Below, piece after piece: positions 10,469-20,350 of a stretch of DNA of 64,000 bases. This DNA comes from Magnetococcales bacterium. Its GTDB lineage: Bacteria > Pseudomonadota > Magnetococcia > Magnetococcales > JADFYX01. The position numbers and the translations under genes are program-made. Position 1 is the first letter of the stretch, and each line of letters opens with the position of its first letter. Location of the stretch: assembly GCA_015232365.1 (NCBI GenBank), contig JADFZU010000002.1:1-64000 (forward strand), given 5' to 3'. The notes under the pieces are model-generated. The model saw only the letters and a list, made by a program, of their open reading frames with translations, made no database searches and was not told where the DNA came from.

Positions 10469-11581
10469 GTGATTGTTAAGTGCGAAAAATGTGCAACCGA
10501 ATTTGACGTTGATGATGTCATGTTGTTGCCGGCTGGGCGAAAATTAAAATGTTCTAGCTGTAAGCATGTATTTTTTCAGTTGCCTCCATCAGATGAAGAG
10601 GAGCCGGCCCCAGAAGAGGAAGAGACTCCCACTGCTGAAGAGCCTGAAGAAGAGGAGCCTGAAGAGGAGGAGCCTGAAGAGGAGGAGCCTGAAGAGGAGG
10701 AGCCTGAAGAGGAGGAGCCTGAAGAGGAGGAAGAGGATGAGTCCGAGGTGGAGACAGTGCTTGGTCCACAATCGGAAGAAAATAGTGTAGAAGAGGAGGA
10801 AGAAGAGGAGGAAGAAGAAGAGGAGTGGCATGAGGAGGAAGAAGAAGAGGAAGAGGAGTGGCATGAGGATAATGAACCTTCTCTTGATGAAGAGGAAGAA
10901 GAGGAGTGGCATGAGGAGGATGAGGAGTCACTTTTAGAAGAGGATGAGGACTCTTCACTACATGAAGAGGATGAGGAGGAGGATCACTTCCGTTCACCAT
11001 CTGAGCTAACTGAGAAAGAGTCAAAAGAGGTTTTTTCTGAAGATGATTATGCAGATCCGGTGGTTGTTTCACCACTTATGCACAAGCTTAACTCTTTCAA
11101 GAAAACCTTTATTGCTGTTGCTGCCATTCTGTTTATTGCCCTATTGGGCAACTTGATATCTCTAACAGATTGGTGGGAGTATAAGTCTTACTCCATGAGA
11201 AATAATTTTGAGATCAAAGAGATGAGCGAAGAGTGGCGACTCTATAAATTTGGCACTGTATTGGTAGTAAATGGTACTTTGACAAATTCGACAAAAGTTG
11301 CGAAAAAAATTCCAAAAGTACGGGTTTCACTCTTTGATGATGCCAATAAACCACTAGATTCTGTATCTGTTGTACCTGGGCGTGTTGTAGCCGAGCAGAT
11401 TCTTGATTCTACAGGAGAGAAAGCACTGCGTACCATGATTGAGCTACAGGATGTAGTGAAAAAAACCAAAGCCAAACAGTTGTGGCCGCAAAAAGATATT
11501 GAATTCCAAGCTCTATTTATCCACCCGTCTGAGGGGGCTACCCGTTATAAAATTGATTTTGAAAATCCGGAAAACGATTAA
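10469..11581 (+). CDS. MJ0042-type zinc-ribbon protein with Glu-rich linker, one TM helix and DUF3426-like C-terminus
   Basis: GTG start; MIVKCEKCATEFDVDDVMLLPAGRKLKCSSCKHVF; long Glu tract; TM KTFIAVAAILFIALLGNLISL; C-terminal DUF3426-like domain. Confidence 0.8.
   Translation: MIVKCEKCATEFDVDDVMLLPAGRKLKCSSCKHVFFQLPPSDEEEPAPEEEETPTAEEPEEEEPEEEEPEEEEPEEEEPEEEEPEEEEEDESEVETVLGPQSEENSVEEEEEEEEEEEEWHEEEEEEEEEWHEDNEPSLDEEEEEEWHEEDEESLLEEDEDSSLHEEDEEEDHFRSPSELTEKESKEVFSEDDYADPVVVSPLMHKLNSFKKTFIAVAAILFIALLGNLISLTDWWEYKSYSMRNNFEIKEMSEEWRLYKFGTVLVVNGTLTNSTKVAKKIPKVRVSLFDDANKPLDSVSVVPGRVVAEQILDSTGEKALRTMIELQDVVKKTKAKQLWPQKDIEFQALFIHPSEGATRYKIDFENPEND
10643..10732 (+). repeat. In-frame tandem repeat, 6 x 15 bp (cctgaagaggaggag), encoding PEEEE units
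   Basis: Six consecutive 15-nt units at 10643, 10658, 10673, 10688, 10703 and 10718, near-identical. Confidence 0.95.
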
Positions 11582-11814
11582 CATAGATTAGTTACTTTAG
11601 ATTCGATAGCCATGTACCAGATTAAAAATGGATCGCATAGACAAATTCCACTTAGCAAACTGCTAAAAATCCCTGGTATTTTACCCAGTATGTCTAGTTA
11701 GTTTATAGCCTTCCTGAAGCAGTGGTATTTGGTACAAAAATTGCTAACTTCACTGGTAGAGTTTATTTTAATTACGGGAGCAGAGCTGCTCTTTTAAAAT
11801 TAAGAGGAATATCG

Positions 11815-12612
11815 GTGAAGATTAAATCCATAATTGTCTCAGGGGTGCTGTCCGGGCTTGTTTTTGCCTCTACACTATCCGCCTCAACACCAGTTTATAA
11901 AAAGGGCTGTGAATTTCCTTTAACAGATGTTCAGGTCTGCTGGGAGGCTACTTCCAGTGCAAATGTTGACCATGCTCCTTATGATGAACTGCATATGTTG
12001 CCTATCACCCGTATGGTTGGTGGCTCTGAGGAGGTGCTGGTTGACACCACCCGCAAGATTTTTCGACAGATGCTGCCAAGTGCAATCGCTGAGCGGCTGA
12101 TTCCAGAGTGGAGCGATCCGGTTTTTTATCTTGAAGACGCATTGATGAGTGGTCAAGATTATGGTTGGCCTGCATATATGTGGATTTCACCCCGTGTTAT
12201 GCGTAAAAGTAGTGAGATGAGTCCTGGTTTGGTGGATTGGGATGTCTACTTTTTTTCCCACAACAAGCTGACTCGTACACTGAGAATACGGGTAGAGTCC
12301 AAACCAAAATTAACTGATAACAAGACGGAAATTATGGCTGCTGCCAGTGCGACACTGTTTTTTAGTTCTACAGTCTCGCCTTTTGTCTCATCTGCTGCCT
12401 CTTACGGAGCAGGAACCATGTCTGTTGCCAATCCGCCAGAGGCCGGTCAATCCCTGGAGATTATGACCGAACTGGCTACCCGGCAAATTCTCTATCTAGC
12501 ACAGTATTCCATCAACAATATGGAGAGCCCAGCCCCACCTGAAGATACAATAATAACAACTGTCAAAAAACATTTTTACGACTTGAAAGGTAAAATGAGT
12601 GTCCCGAAATAG
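11815..12612 (+). CDS. Hypothetical secreted protein
   Basis: GTG start at 11815 after an AGAGGA RBS; signal peptide IIVSGVLSGLVFASTLSAS; weak resemblance to conjugal TraU-type proteins only. Confidence 0.55.
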   Translation: MKIKSIIVSGVLSGLVFASTLSASTPVYKKGCEFPLTDVQVCWEATSSANVDHAPYDELHMLPITRMVGGSEEVLVDTTRKIFRQMLPSAIAERLIPEWSDPVFYLEDALMSGQDYGWPAYMWISPRVMRKSSEMSPGLVDWDVYFFSHNKLTRTLRIRVESKPKLTDNKTEIMAAASATLFFSSTVSPFVSSAASYGAGTMSVANPPEAGQSLEIMTELATRQILYLAQYSINNMESPAPPEDTIITTVKKHFYDLKGKMSVPK

Positions 12613-12641
12613 GATTCTCTAGCTATTGTTTAAAAAACCTA

Positions 12642-12675
12642 CGCCACTTCCATTTTGGAGGTGGCGTTTTTGTTT
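12642..12675 (+). terminator. Rho-independent terminator
   Basis: Stem CGCCACTTCCA/TGGAGGTGGCG (one G-U wobble) followed by a T-rich tract. Confidence 0.8.
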
Positions 12676-12919
12676 TATGCTAGATGAACCGGTGATGTGT
12701 GAACAACAGACGAATCTAGATTGAACTACCCGGCAAATCAAATAAACCAATATCTTATACCATGGGCCTGCCATCTCCTTGCTCTTCAAGGTTTAAGATA
12801 AGTGGGGTGGCCTTGGAAAAGTTGGTCTGCTCCAACAATAAAATTGTTGTACAGTCTAAAAACTGTATGCTATGGGTAAAGCAAAGTTATTTTAAAAATT
12901 CAATTGATTTGGAAACCAC

Positions 12920-13762
12920 ATGTTTAAAAATATAAAAAAGCAGCTCTGGGCTTTTGATGCTGAATGGGTCCCGGACCCCCAATCAGGGCGGATACTTTAT
13001 AAACTTGCCGATAGTCTATCTGACGCTGAAGTAATGGAAGAGATGTGGCAGCGGGGAGGAGCTACAGAGGAGAACCCTACACCTTACTTAAAAACAGTTC
13101 AGTGTCGTCTGGTCTCTATTGCCATGGTTCAGCGTCAGATCAATGACAAAGGCCAGGTAAAACTCAATCTGTTATCACTGCCCCATTCAGTTAGCGAAAA
13201 AACTGAAGAGAGGGAGATAATCGGTACATTTCTTGGTGCTTTAGGGGATCGTCAACCACAACTGGTTGGTTATAACTCTCTAGCGGCAGATGTCCGTATA
13301 ATGGTACAGCGAGGCATAACCATGGGTCTTGCTGCACCTAAGTTTGCTCGCCGACCTAATAAACCTTGGGAGGGGGTGGACTATTTTGCTCGTGGTGGTG
13401 ACTGGCATCTTGATCTGAAAGATTACGCAGCCCCTGGTTGGGGTAGTGGTAGCCCATCCCTAAACGAGATGGCAACTCTTTCGGCTATTCCTGGAAAAAT
13501 GGAGACCGATGGTCAGCAGGTACCAAAACTTTGGCTTGAGGGCAAACTTGATGAGATTATCGCTTATAATGAGTTTGACGCTCTAACCACCTACCTGCTC
13601 TGGCTGCGTATGGCCCATTTTTCTGGCCTTGTAACGCCTGAACAGTATGAATATGAACAGGAGCTTACCCGCGAATTAATTAAAAATGATGGTGTTAAAA
13701 AACCCCATTTATTAAAATATATAACCGAATGGGACCGTCTCATACAAGCTTGGCAAAAATAA
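12920..13762 (+). CDS. Predicted 3'-5' exonuclease (PolB-like family)
   Basis: LWAFDAEWVPD exonuclease motif, GYNSLAADVRIMVQR, YNEFDALTTYLLWLRM. Confidence 0.82.
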   Translation: MFKNIKKQLWAFDAEWVPDPQSGRILYKLADSLSDAEVMEEMWQRGGATEENPTPYLKTVQCRLVSIAMVQRQINDKGQVKLNLLSLPHSVSEKTEEREIIGTFLGALGDRQPQLVGYNSLAADVRIMVQRGITMGLAAPKFARRPNKPWEGVDYFARGGDWHLDLKDYAAPGWGSGSPSLNEMATLSAIPGKMETDGQQVPKLWLEGKLDEIIAYNEFDALTTYLLWLRMAHFSGLVTPEQYEYEQELTRELIKNDGVKKPHLLKYITEWDRLIQAWQK

Positions 13763-13810
13763 TATTAAAGAATGGTTGCCCAAAGTTGAAACGACTGGTT
13801 AAGATGAGCT

Positions 13811-14308
13811 ATGGATAAATATCAGCAACCATATAAAGGCGTAGTTATTAAGTTGTTGTTGGAGACCGAAGGGCGAATCATGCTCTGCCTGGATGCTACA
13901 TATACAGGTGTTGATGTCCCGAGCCGTTTTAAAAAAGACACCAATTTAATGTTGATATTAAACGTAAATATGCCAAACCCCATAGATATTGGTGTAGACT
14001 CTGTTTGTTCAGAGCTTCGTTTTGGTGGAATTCCCCACTACTGTAAAATTCCTTATGATGCTATCTGGAGTGCATTTAATCCCGATACCAACCACGGTAT
14101 GATGTGGCCTGACTCTATGCCGGAAGAGGCTTTAAAACAGCATGGACTTGCCCCATTAAACGAACTGACCCTGCCGCCGAAAATAGTAAAAAAACCAGTA
14201 AAGAAGAGTAAAAAAGCCACTCCATTCCAGGTTATTGATGGCGGGGCATCAGCAAAAAAAACCAATCAAAAACCGGCAGGCAAACCAAAGCTGAAGATTG
14301 TTGATTAA
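13811..14308 (+). CDS. sspB: ClpXP protease specificity-enhancing factor SspB family protein
   Basis: SspB-like core (MLILNVNMPNPIDIGVDS..ELRFGGIPHYCKIPYDAIWSAFNPD) and flexible basic tail ending KLKIVD, similar in character to a ClpX-binding tail. Confidence 0.82.
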   Translation: MDKYQQPYKGVVIKLLLETEGRIMLCLDATYTGVDVPSRFKKDTNLMLILNVNMPNPIDIGVDSVCSELRFGGIPHYCKIPYDAIWSAFNPDTNHGMMWPDSMPEEALKQHGLAPLNELTLPPKIVKKPVKKSKKATPFQVIDGGASAKKTNQKPAGKPKLKIVD

Positions 14309-14343
14309 ATATAAGATAGGCTTGGCAACATCCGGGCTAATAA

Positions 14344-15768
14344 TCAGCCCTCTTCATTAAGCAGGGTCAACTGTGGATCAGGTTCATGTATTGGGAATGG
14401 AATTGGGTACAGGCCTGAGAAACAGGCATCACAATGACCGCTCTCTGCCTTTCCGTTAACCGCTTTGTAGAGCCCATCTATAGATAGAAAAGCCAGAGAG
14501 TCAGCAGTAATATAGCTCTGCATCTCTTCTATCGAATGGCTGGCGGCTAGTAGCTCCTTGCGGGTTGGGGTATCAATCCCGTAATAACAGGGGTTTGTAG
14601 TTGGTGGTGAGGAGATGCGCATATGAACCTCCTTGGCTCCAGCAGCCCTGACCATCTTGACAATCTTACGGCTGGTAGTTCCTCGAACAATTGAGTCATC
14701 CACCAAAATTACCCGTTTATCTTTAAAAACACTGGGGTTGGCGTTTAGCTTGATTTTAACCCCAAAATGGCGAATTGCCTGCTGGGGTTCAATGAAGGTT
14801 CGGCCTATGTAGTGGTTGCGGATAATACCCAGCTCAAAAGGAAGGTTGGCCGCCTGAGCATAACCAAGTGCTGCCGGAACTCCAGAATCTGGTACAGGAA
14901 CCACTAAATCAGCTTCTACAGGGTTCTCTTCAGCCAGTTCAACACCAATTCTTTTCCGGGCCTCATAGACGTTTATACCGTCAATGGTAGAGTCCGGGCG
15001 AGCAAAATAGACATATTCAAAAATACAGAGGTGGCGATTACGTCTGGGAAAAGGGTAATAGGAGTCAACTTTATCACCCTGAATAACTACCATCTCACCA
15101 GGCTCAATATCCCTAATAAACTCTGCGTCAATAAGTTTTAAAGCACAGGTTTCAGAAGAGAGTACATAACTTTTGCCAACCCGTCCCAAAACCAGAGGGC
15201 GAAAGCCGTTGGGATCACGAACGCCTATGAGACATTTATTGTCCATGGCTAGAAGGGCATAAGCTCCTTTTACCTGACTTAAAGCTTCAACCAGACGTTC
15301 TGGGAAGGTGTTGCAGCGGGATAGGGCTGTTAAGTGGACAATAACTTCTGTGTCCATGGTTGATTGAAAAATTGAGCCGCGTTTCTCCAAGTTCCGGCGC
15401 ATGTCAACACCGTTGACCAGATTCCCGTTATGGGCCATAGCCATGCCGCCATGAGCGGTATCAACAACAATTGGTTGGAGATTTCGGGAAGTGGAGCTGC
15501 CACCTGCTGTAGAGTAGCGAACATGACCGATGGCTACCTGTCCTTTTAGCCGCTCTACATCTTGACGTTTAAATACATCTGCAACCAATCCCCGGCCCCG
15601 TTTACAGTGGAGAATTCGATCTTCCACCGTTACGATTCCAGCCGACTCCTGGCCACGATGTTGAAGGGCATAAAGGCCCAGATAGACCAGATTGGAGGCT
15701 TCAACATTGTTGCTTATGCCAAAAACTCCGCACTCGTCGTGAAAATGGTCATCTGTTATGGAAATCAA
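14344..15768 (-). CDS. purF: Amidophosphoribosyltransferase
   Basis: DECGVFGISN (catalytic Cys), ALQHRGQESAGI, VDDSIVRGTTSRKIV; start uncertain: TTG at 15768, or a longer ORF to 15897. Confidence 0.95.
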   Translation of the reverse strand: MISITDDHFHDECGVFGISNNVEASNLVYLGLYALQHRGQESAGIVTVEDRILHCKRGRGLVADVFKRQDVERLKGQVAIGHVRYSTAGGSSTSRNLQPIVVDTAHGGMAMAHNGNLVNGVDMRRNLEKRGSIFQSTMDTEVIVHLTALSRCNTFPERLVEALSQVKGAYALLAMDNKCLIGVRDPNGFRPLVLGRVGKSYVLSSETCALKLIDAEFIRDIEPGEMVVIQGDKVDSYYPFPRRNRHLCIFEYVYFARPDSTIDGINVYEARKRIGVELAEENPVEADLVVPVPDSGVPAALGYAQAANLPFELGIIRNHYIGRTFIEPQQAIRHFGVKIKLNANPSVFKDKRVILVDDSIVRGTTSRKIVKMVRAAGAKEVHMRISSPPTTNPCYYGIDTPTRKELLAASHSIEEMQSYITADSLAFLSIDGLYKAVNGKAESGHCDACFSGLYPIPFPIHEPDPQLTLLNEEG

Positions 15769-16336
15769 GGATAGTATTCCGCAAAATTCGACACTGGACT
15801 TTTTATGAAAACTATAATTTTTATAAAAAGATAGCCGTTTGTCCAGGGTCAAGAAAACTTGCAAGGCGAAATTATAAAATCTTCGCCACCAACTCAAACT
15901 AAATCTCAGCTAGACAGCTCTATCTTGGTTACCAACCTTTGCAGATAGAGTATATTCCGATGGACTCTATGTAGTCCACTCAACCCTGCTACGCAATGGT
16001 AAACCTCTATTTGTTATCTTATTACAACTCTCTACAAAAAATCAGGTTTACTTGAAAAAACTGGGCATAATTGTTTGTAAATATCAATTTGCTCTCTATT
16101 TTCAGCCGCTTATTGATGCTATGATCTGGATCTGATTTTTAAATAGCAGCAGCATGAGTACAATAATTTTTCTGTTTTTCAATAAAATGTCCTGTAACAA
16201 AATTAACCCCTCAATCGTAATTAAGCAACCTCTTATGAACTTTGCTCCAGCAAAAATTGACATCATGGTTAACCGACTATAGACTCATGGCCTGTAATAA
16301 TAATCAACCTTGATTCAACAAAAAGGCTTACTTTTT

Positions 16337-17404
16337 ATGGGACAAAAACCGCTATTTCTCAAGGCTTGTGCAAGAGAGCCGGTCGAGAGAACCCCCGTTT
16401 GGCTGATGAGACAGGCGGGACGGTACCTTCCTGAATATCTGAAAGTACGTAAAGAAGCCGGTAGTTTTCTCAATCTATGCAAAACTCCTGCTCTGGCTAC
16501 CGAGGTGACCATGCAGCCAATACGCCGGTTTGGGCTGGATGTGGCTATTATGTTCTCCGATATTCTGGTGGTCCCGGAAGCTATGGGTATGAAGCTGGAT
16601 TTTTTAGAGGGAGAGGGGCCGGTTTTTGCTGACCCACTAAAGGAATCAAGTGATCTCAAACGTTTGAAACAGCCAAATGTTGAGAAAAAACTCGGTTATG
16701 TATACAACGCTATAGAAGAGATGCGGGCTGCCTTACCTGCTAACGTTCCACTTATCGGTTTTGCCGGTAGCCCATGGACACTGGCTACCTATATGATTGA
16801 GGGTGGTACTACCAAAAAATTTACCAAAATCAAAACCGCCATTTATAAAGATCCGGTTTTTCTCCACGGGGTTTTAAATGCCCTTACCGATACGGTAATC
16901 GACTATCTTAACGGTCAGATTGACCACGGGGCACAGGCTATCCAGGTTTTTGATACCTGGGGGGGGATTTTAAGTCCGAAAAACTACCAGGAGTTCTCCC
17001 TGAAATATATGGCAAAAATTGTCAAAAACCTGAAAAAAACCGGGCCAGACGGTGCGCAAGTCCCGGTGATTCTTTTCTCCAAAGGTTGTGGAAACTATAG
17101 CGAGGAGATTGCTGCCTCAGGCTGTGATGTGGTTAGTCTTGACTGGACTGCTGATGTGAAAAAAATTCGTCGAAAACTGGGCAAGAAAGTCGCTTTTCAA
17201 GGCAATCTTGATCCGGCTGTTCTCTATGCACCAGAGGCTGTTATTCGTAAAGAGGTGAAAAAAACCTTGAAGCTCTTTGGTCCAGAGCCAGGACATATTT
17301 TTAATCTTGGTCACGGTATGGAGCCGGATATGGACCCGGAGAATGTTCAGGTTTTGGTGGATATTATTCGTGAAGAGAGTACCAGGTCTATAGCTAAACA
17401 ATAA
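16337..17404 (+). CDS. hemE: Uroporphyrinogen decarboxylase
   Basis: PVWLMRQAGRYLPEY, FSDILVVPEAMG, GFAGSPWTLATYMIEGG, NLGHGMEPDMDPENV. Confidence 0.97.
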   Translation: MGQKPLFLKACAREPVERTPVWLMRQAGRYLPEYLKVRKEAGSFLNLCKTPALATEVTMQPIRRFGLDVAIMFSDILVVPEAMGMKLDFLEGEGPVFADPLKESSDLKRLKQPNVEKKLGYVYNAIEEMRAALPANVPLIGFAGSPWTLATYMIEGGTTKKFTKIKTAIYKDPVFLHGVLNALTDTVIDYLNGQIDHGAQAIQVFDTWGGILSPKNYQEFSLKYMAKIVKNLKKTGPDGAQVPVILFSKGCGNYSEEIAASGCDVVSLDWTADVKKIRRKLGKKVAFQGNLDPAVLYAPEAVIRKEVKKTLKLFGPEPGHIFNLGHGMEPDMDPENVQVLVDIIREESTRSIAKQ

Positions 17405-17456
17405 AAGGTGACCATTGGGTGTTTTCCCTACCCCCCAGCAGAAACTCTAAATAAGT

Positions 17457-17569
17457 CATAGGATGGGTTTGGGGCAACGCCCCAAAGGTTTATAATTACA
17501 CACTTAAGGGGTGCTGCCCCAAACTCCGCTGGAGACCATAATGGTCCCTAGACCCCTGTAGTAGTTTTT
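17457..17569. repeat. Member of dispersed GC-rich intergenic repeat family (gatgggtttggggcaacgcccc...)
   Basis: Shares the gatgggtttggggcaacgcccc core with copies at 22253 and 30915; contains further ggggtgctgcccc sequence. Confidence 0.6.
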
Positions 17570-17573
17570 TGGA

Positions 17574-18983
17574 ATGCTTATGCAAATTTCTCAAGAGGTT
17601 TTTGTTGATAGGGGTCTGATTAAAAAATATAACCGGGCTGCCCCTCGTTATACCTCCTACCCTACGGCTCCTCACTTCAAAGAGGAGCTTCTGGATAGCA
17701 CAATCTATAAAAATGAGCTTTTAAGGCTTGAAAAGGTTGACCCCAACCGGCCTCTATCTATTTATATTCATATTCCTTTTTGCCAAGATGAGTGCTACTA
17801 CTGCGGCTGTATGAGGATGATCACCAAAGATCGCAGCCGAGCTGAGGATTATCTAAAAGCCCTCTATAAAGAGGTGGAGCTTCTTGGTGCTCTTTTTGGC
17901 CGGGAAAAACCGGTGGTGCAGCTCCATTTTGGTGGGGGGACTCCCACCTATCTTGATGGCAGGCAGCTTGAAGAGCTAATGGCAAAGATCGGCACACAGT
18001 TTAATCTATTAACTGATGATAGTGGCGATTATAGCATAGAGGTAGACCCACGGGAGGCTGATGGTGGAAAGCTTGCCCTGCTGCGTAGGTTGGGATTTAA
18101 TCGCATCTCTTTTGGGGTACAGGATATCAATCCCAAGGTGCAAGAGGCGGTAAACCGGGTCCAGCCTCTAGAGTTGGATGTCCAGGTGGTTGCAGAGGCT
18201 CGTAAGGCCGGTTTTAAATCGGTGAATATAGATCTTATCTACGGCCTGCCCCATCAAACAGCTGAGACATTTGCCACAACGCTAAAGACGGTTTTAGACG
18301 ATTTAGACCCAGACCGGCTGGCAATATTCAATTTTGCCCACCTGCCGGATCTTCTGAAAAACCAGAGAAAAATTGATGCCGCCCACCTCCCACAGCCTGA
18401 TGAGAAACTTCAGATTTTAGAGGAGTCGATCCGGATTTTGGAAGAGCGTGGTTATGTCTATATAGGTATGGACCATTTTGGTAAACCGGAAGATGAGCTG
18501 ACCGTAGCCCAAAGAGATGGCAAGCTACACCGGAATTTTCAGGGCTACACCACCCATTCCGAGTGTGATCTGGTAGGATTGGGGGTTTCGTCCATTAGTC
18601 AGATAGGCGATATGTATGCCCAAAATTTAAAAAAGGTTCATCACTATCAAAACCATATGGATAGTGGTGAGTTGCCACTGTTCCGTGGTCTGCTAATGAG
18701 TGCTGACGATAGAATCAGGCATACGGTAATAATGAAGATAATGTGTGATTTTCGCTTGGATTTTGCCAGTATAGAGGCTAAATTTGGCTTGGTATTCGAA
18801 GAGTATTTTGCCGATGCTTTGCAGCAGTTGGCTGTTATGGAGAGGGATGGGTTGTTGGAGATAGAAAACCGGATTATTCAGGTTCGTCCGGCAGGTAAAA
18901 TCTTGATTCGTAACATTGCTACAGCTTTTGACTGGTACCTTAGCCAGTCGTTAACAAAAAACAGCTTTTCCCAGGCTATATGA
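17574..18983 (+). CDS. hemN: Oxygen-independent coproporphyrinogen III oxidase
   Basis: Radical SAM: PRYTSYPTAPHF, IYIHIPFCQDECYYCGC, HFGGGTPTYL, GMDHFGKPEDEL. Confidence 0.96.
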   Translation: MLMQISQEVFVDRGLIKKYNRAAPRYTSYPTAPHFKEELLDSTIYKNELLRLEKVDPNRPLSIYIHIPFCQDECYYCGCMRMITKDRSRAEDYLKALYKEVELLGALFGREKPVVQLHFGGGTPTYLDGRQLEELMAKIGTQFNLLTDDSGDYSIEVDPREADGGKLALLRRLGFNRISFGVQDINPKVQEAVNRVQPLELDVQVVAEARKAGFKSVNIDLIYGLPHQTAETFATTLKTVLDDLDPDRLAIFNFAHLPDLLKNQRKIDAAHLPQPDEKLQILEESIRILEERGYVYIGMDHFGKPEDELTVAQRDGKLHRNFQGYTTHSECDLVGLGVSSISQIGDMYAQNLKKVHHYQNHMDSGELPLFRGLLMSADDRIRHTVIMKIMCDFRLDFASIEAKFGLVFEEYFADALQQLAVMERDGLLEIENRIIQVRPAGKILIRNIATAFDWYLSQSLTKNSFSQAI

Positions 18984-20350
18984 GCAAAAAAGTTATCATA
19001 GTTGGTGGAGGAATTTCCGGTCTTTCTACCGCCCATTTTCTGCATCAGGCGGGGATATCGGTAAAAATCATTGAGTCCCGCCAGGAGCCGGGAGGCAACC
19101 TCCTCAGCTCCAGCTCTTCTGGGTATCTCCTTGAGCACGGCCCCAACTCAACTTTGCATAAACCGGGCAGAGAGGATGATGCTCTAGGCCGTTTGATGGA
19201 TGGGGTTGGTCTTACCCCCTTGGAGGCCAACCCTCTTGCCAACAAACGCTATATAGTCAAAAACAAGAAACTAATTGCCCTTCCAGGCTCACCACTCTCT
19301 TTTCTTACCACCAAGGCGTTTAGTGTCAAGGCCAAGCTGCGACTGCTCTTAGAGCCATTTATCGGCGGCTCAATCAAAGAGGAGAGTATCGCCCAGTTTG
19401 TTGAGAGACGTTTGGGCCGGGAGTTTTTGGATTATGCCATCAACCCTTTTGTTTCAGGTGTTTATGCTGGCAATGTCCACAACTTGTCGGTACAAGCGGC
19501 AACGGCAAAAATTTATGCTTTAGAGCGAGACCATGGCTCCCTGATCAAGGGGGCGCTTTTTGGCAGGCAGAAAAATTTAAGCGGTATGCCAAAGGGTCGT
19601 TTAATATCTTTTAAAAATGGTATGGGGGAGCTACCCCAGGCTATCTGCCGAACTCTACCAGGTGACTCCATAATGGTTGATACCAAGGTGGTGCGGCTAA
19701 AGCGGGTGAAAAACCGTTGGCAGGTGTTCTGGGAGGGGAGTGGCGGTAAGGCGGGTATTGAGGAGGGGGAGCAGGTTATTCTCTCAACCCCGGCCTCACA
19801 AACGGCAAAAATTCTTGAAGATACCTCTCTGGTAGCATCCAAGTTGCTCTCCAGCATCCACTATCCGCCAATTTTATCCATTACCTTGGGATATCCTCAA
19901 GAGCGGGTGGCCCATAGCTTGGATGGCTTTGGCTTTTTAGTACCAAGGAAGGAGAATATTCGGACTTTGGGTACGCTTTTCTCCACTACCCTGTTTCCGG
20001 GTCGTGCCCCTGAGGGTCAGGTGTTGTTGACCAACTTTATTGGCGGTGCGACAGATTTAGCAGTTGAGAGAACTGGAGACCGGGAGCTGGCGGCTGTGGT
20101 TGCCAGTGAGGTTTCCCATCTGTTGGGCATTGAAGGCAGGCCTGATTTTGTCCAGGCGACCAGATATCGGGAGTCTATTCCCCAGTACACCATGGGCCAT
20201 TTGGAAAAATTGGCTAATATTGACAGAGCACTGGCTGAAAACAGGGGTTTGCATTTAAGGTGTAACTGGAGTGGGGGAATCTCGGTAGGCGACTGTGTCA
20301 GAAATGGTGAACTGCTTGCCAAGGATATTATCAGCGGAGGTAGTTCATGA
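18980..20350 (+). CDS. hemG: Protoporphyrinogen oxidase (HemG/HemY type)
   Basis: FAD motif VIIVGGGISGLSTAHFL; NPFVSGVYAGN; overlaps hemN and parB ends. Confidence 0.92.
   Translation: MSKKVIIVGGGISGLSTAHFLHQAGISVKIIESRQEPGGNLLSSSSSGYLLEHGPNSTLHKPGREDDALGRLMDGVGLTPLEANPLANKRYIVKNKKLIALPGSPLSFLTTKAFSVKAKLRLLLEPFIGGSIKEESIAQFVERRLGREFLDYAINPFVSGVYAGNVHNLSVQAATAKIYALERDHGSLIKGALFGRQKNLSGMPKGRLISFKNGMGELPQAICRTLPGDSIMVDTKVVRLKRVKNRWQVFWEGSGGKAGIEEGEQVILSTPASQTAKILEDTSLVASKLLSSIHYPPILSITLGYPQERVAHSLDGFGFLVPRKENIRTLGTLFSTTLFPGRAPEGQVLLTNFIGGATDLAVERTGDRELAAVVASEVSHLLGIEGRPDFVQATRYRESIPQYTMGHLEKLANIDRALAENRGLHLRCNWSGGISVGDCVRNGELLAKDIISGGSS

Noticed and set aside
10554-11075. 173-aa minus-strand ORF, Pro/Leu/His-rich, antisense to the acidic protein
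   Set aside because: Artefact of the GAG/GAA-rich repeat read in reverse; the sense ORF has domain support
16200-16230. TTAACC...TTAA motif resembling a CtrA site upstream of hemE
   Set aside because: Spacing is about 12 nt rather than the 7 nt of the CtrA consensus
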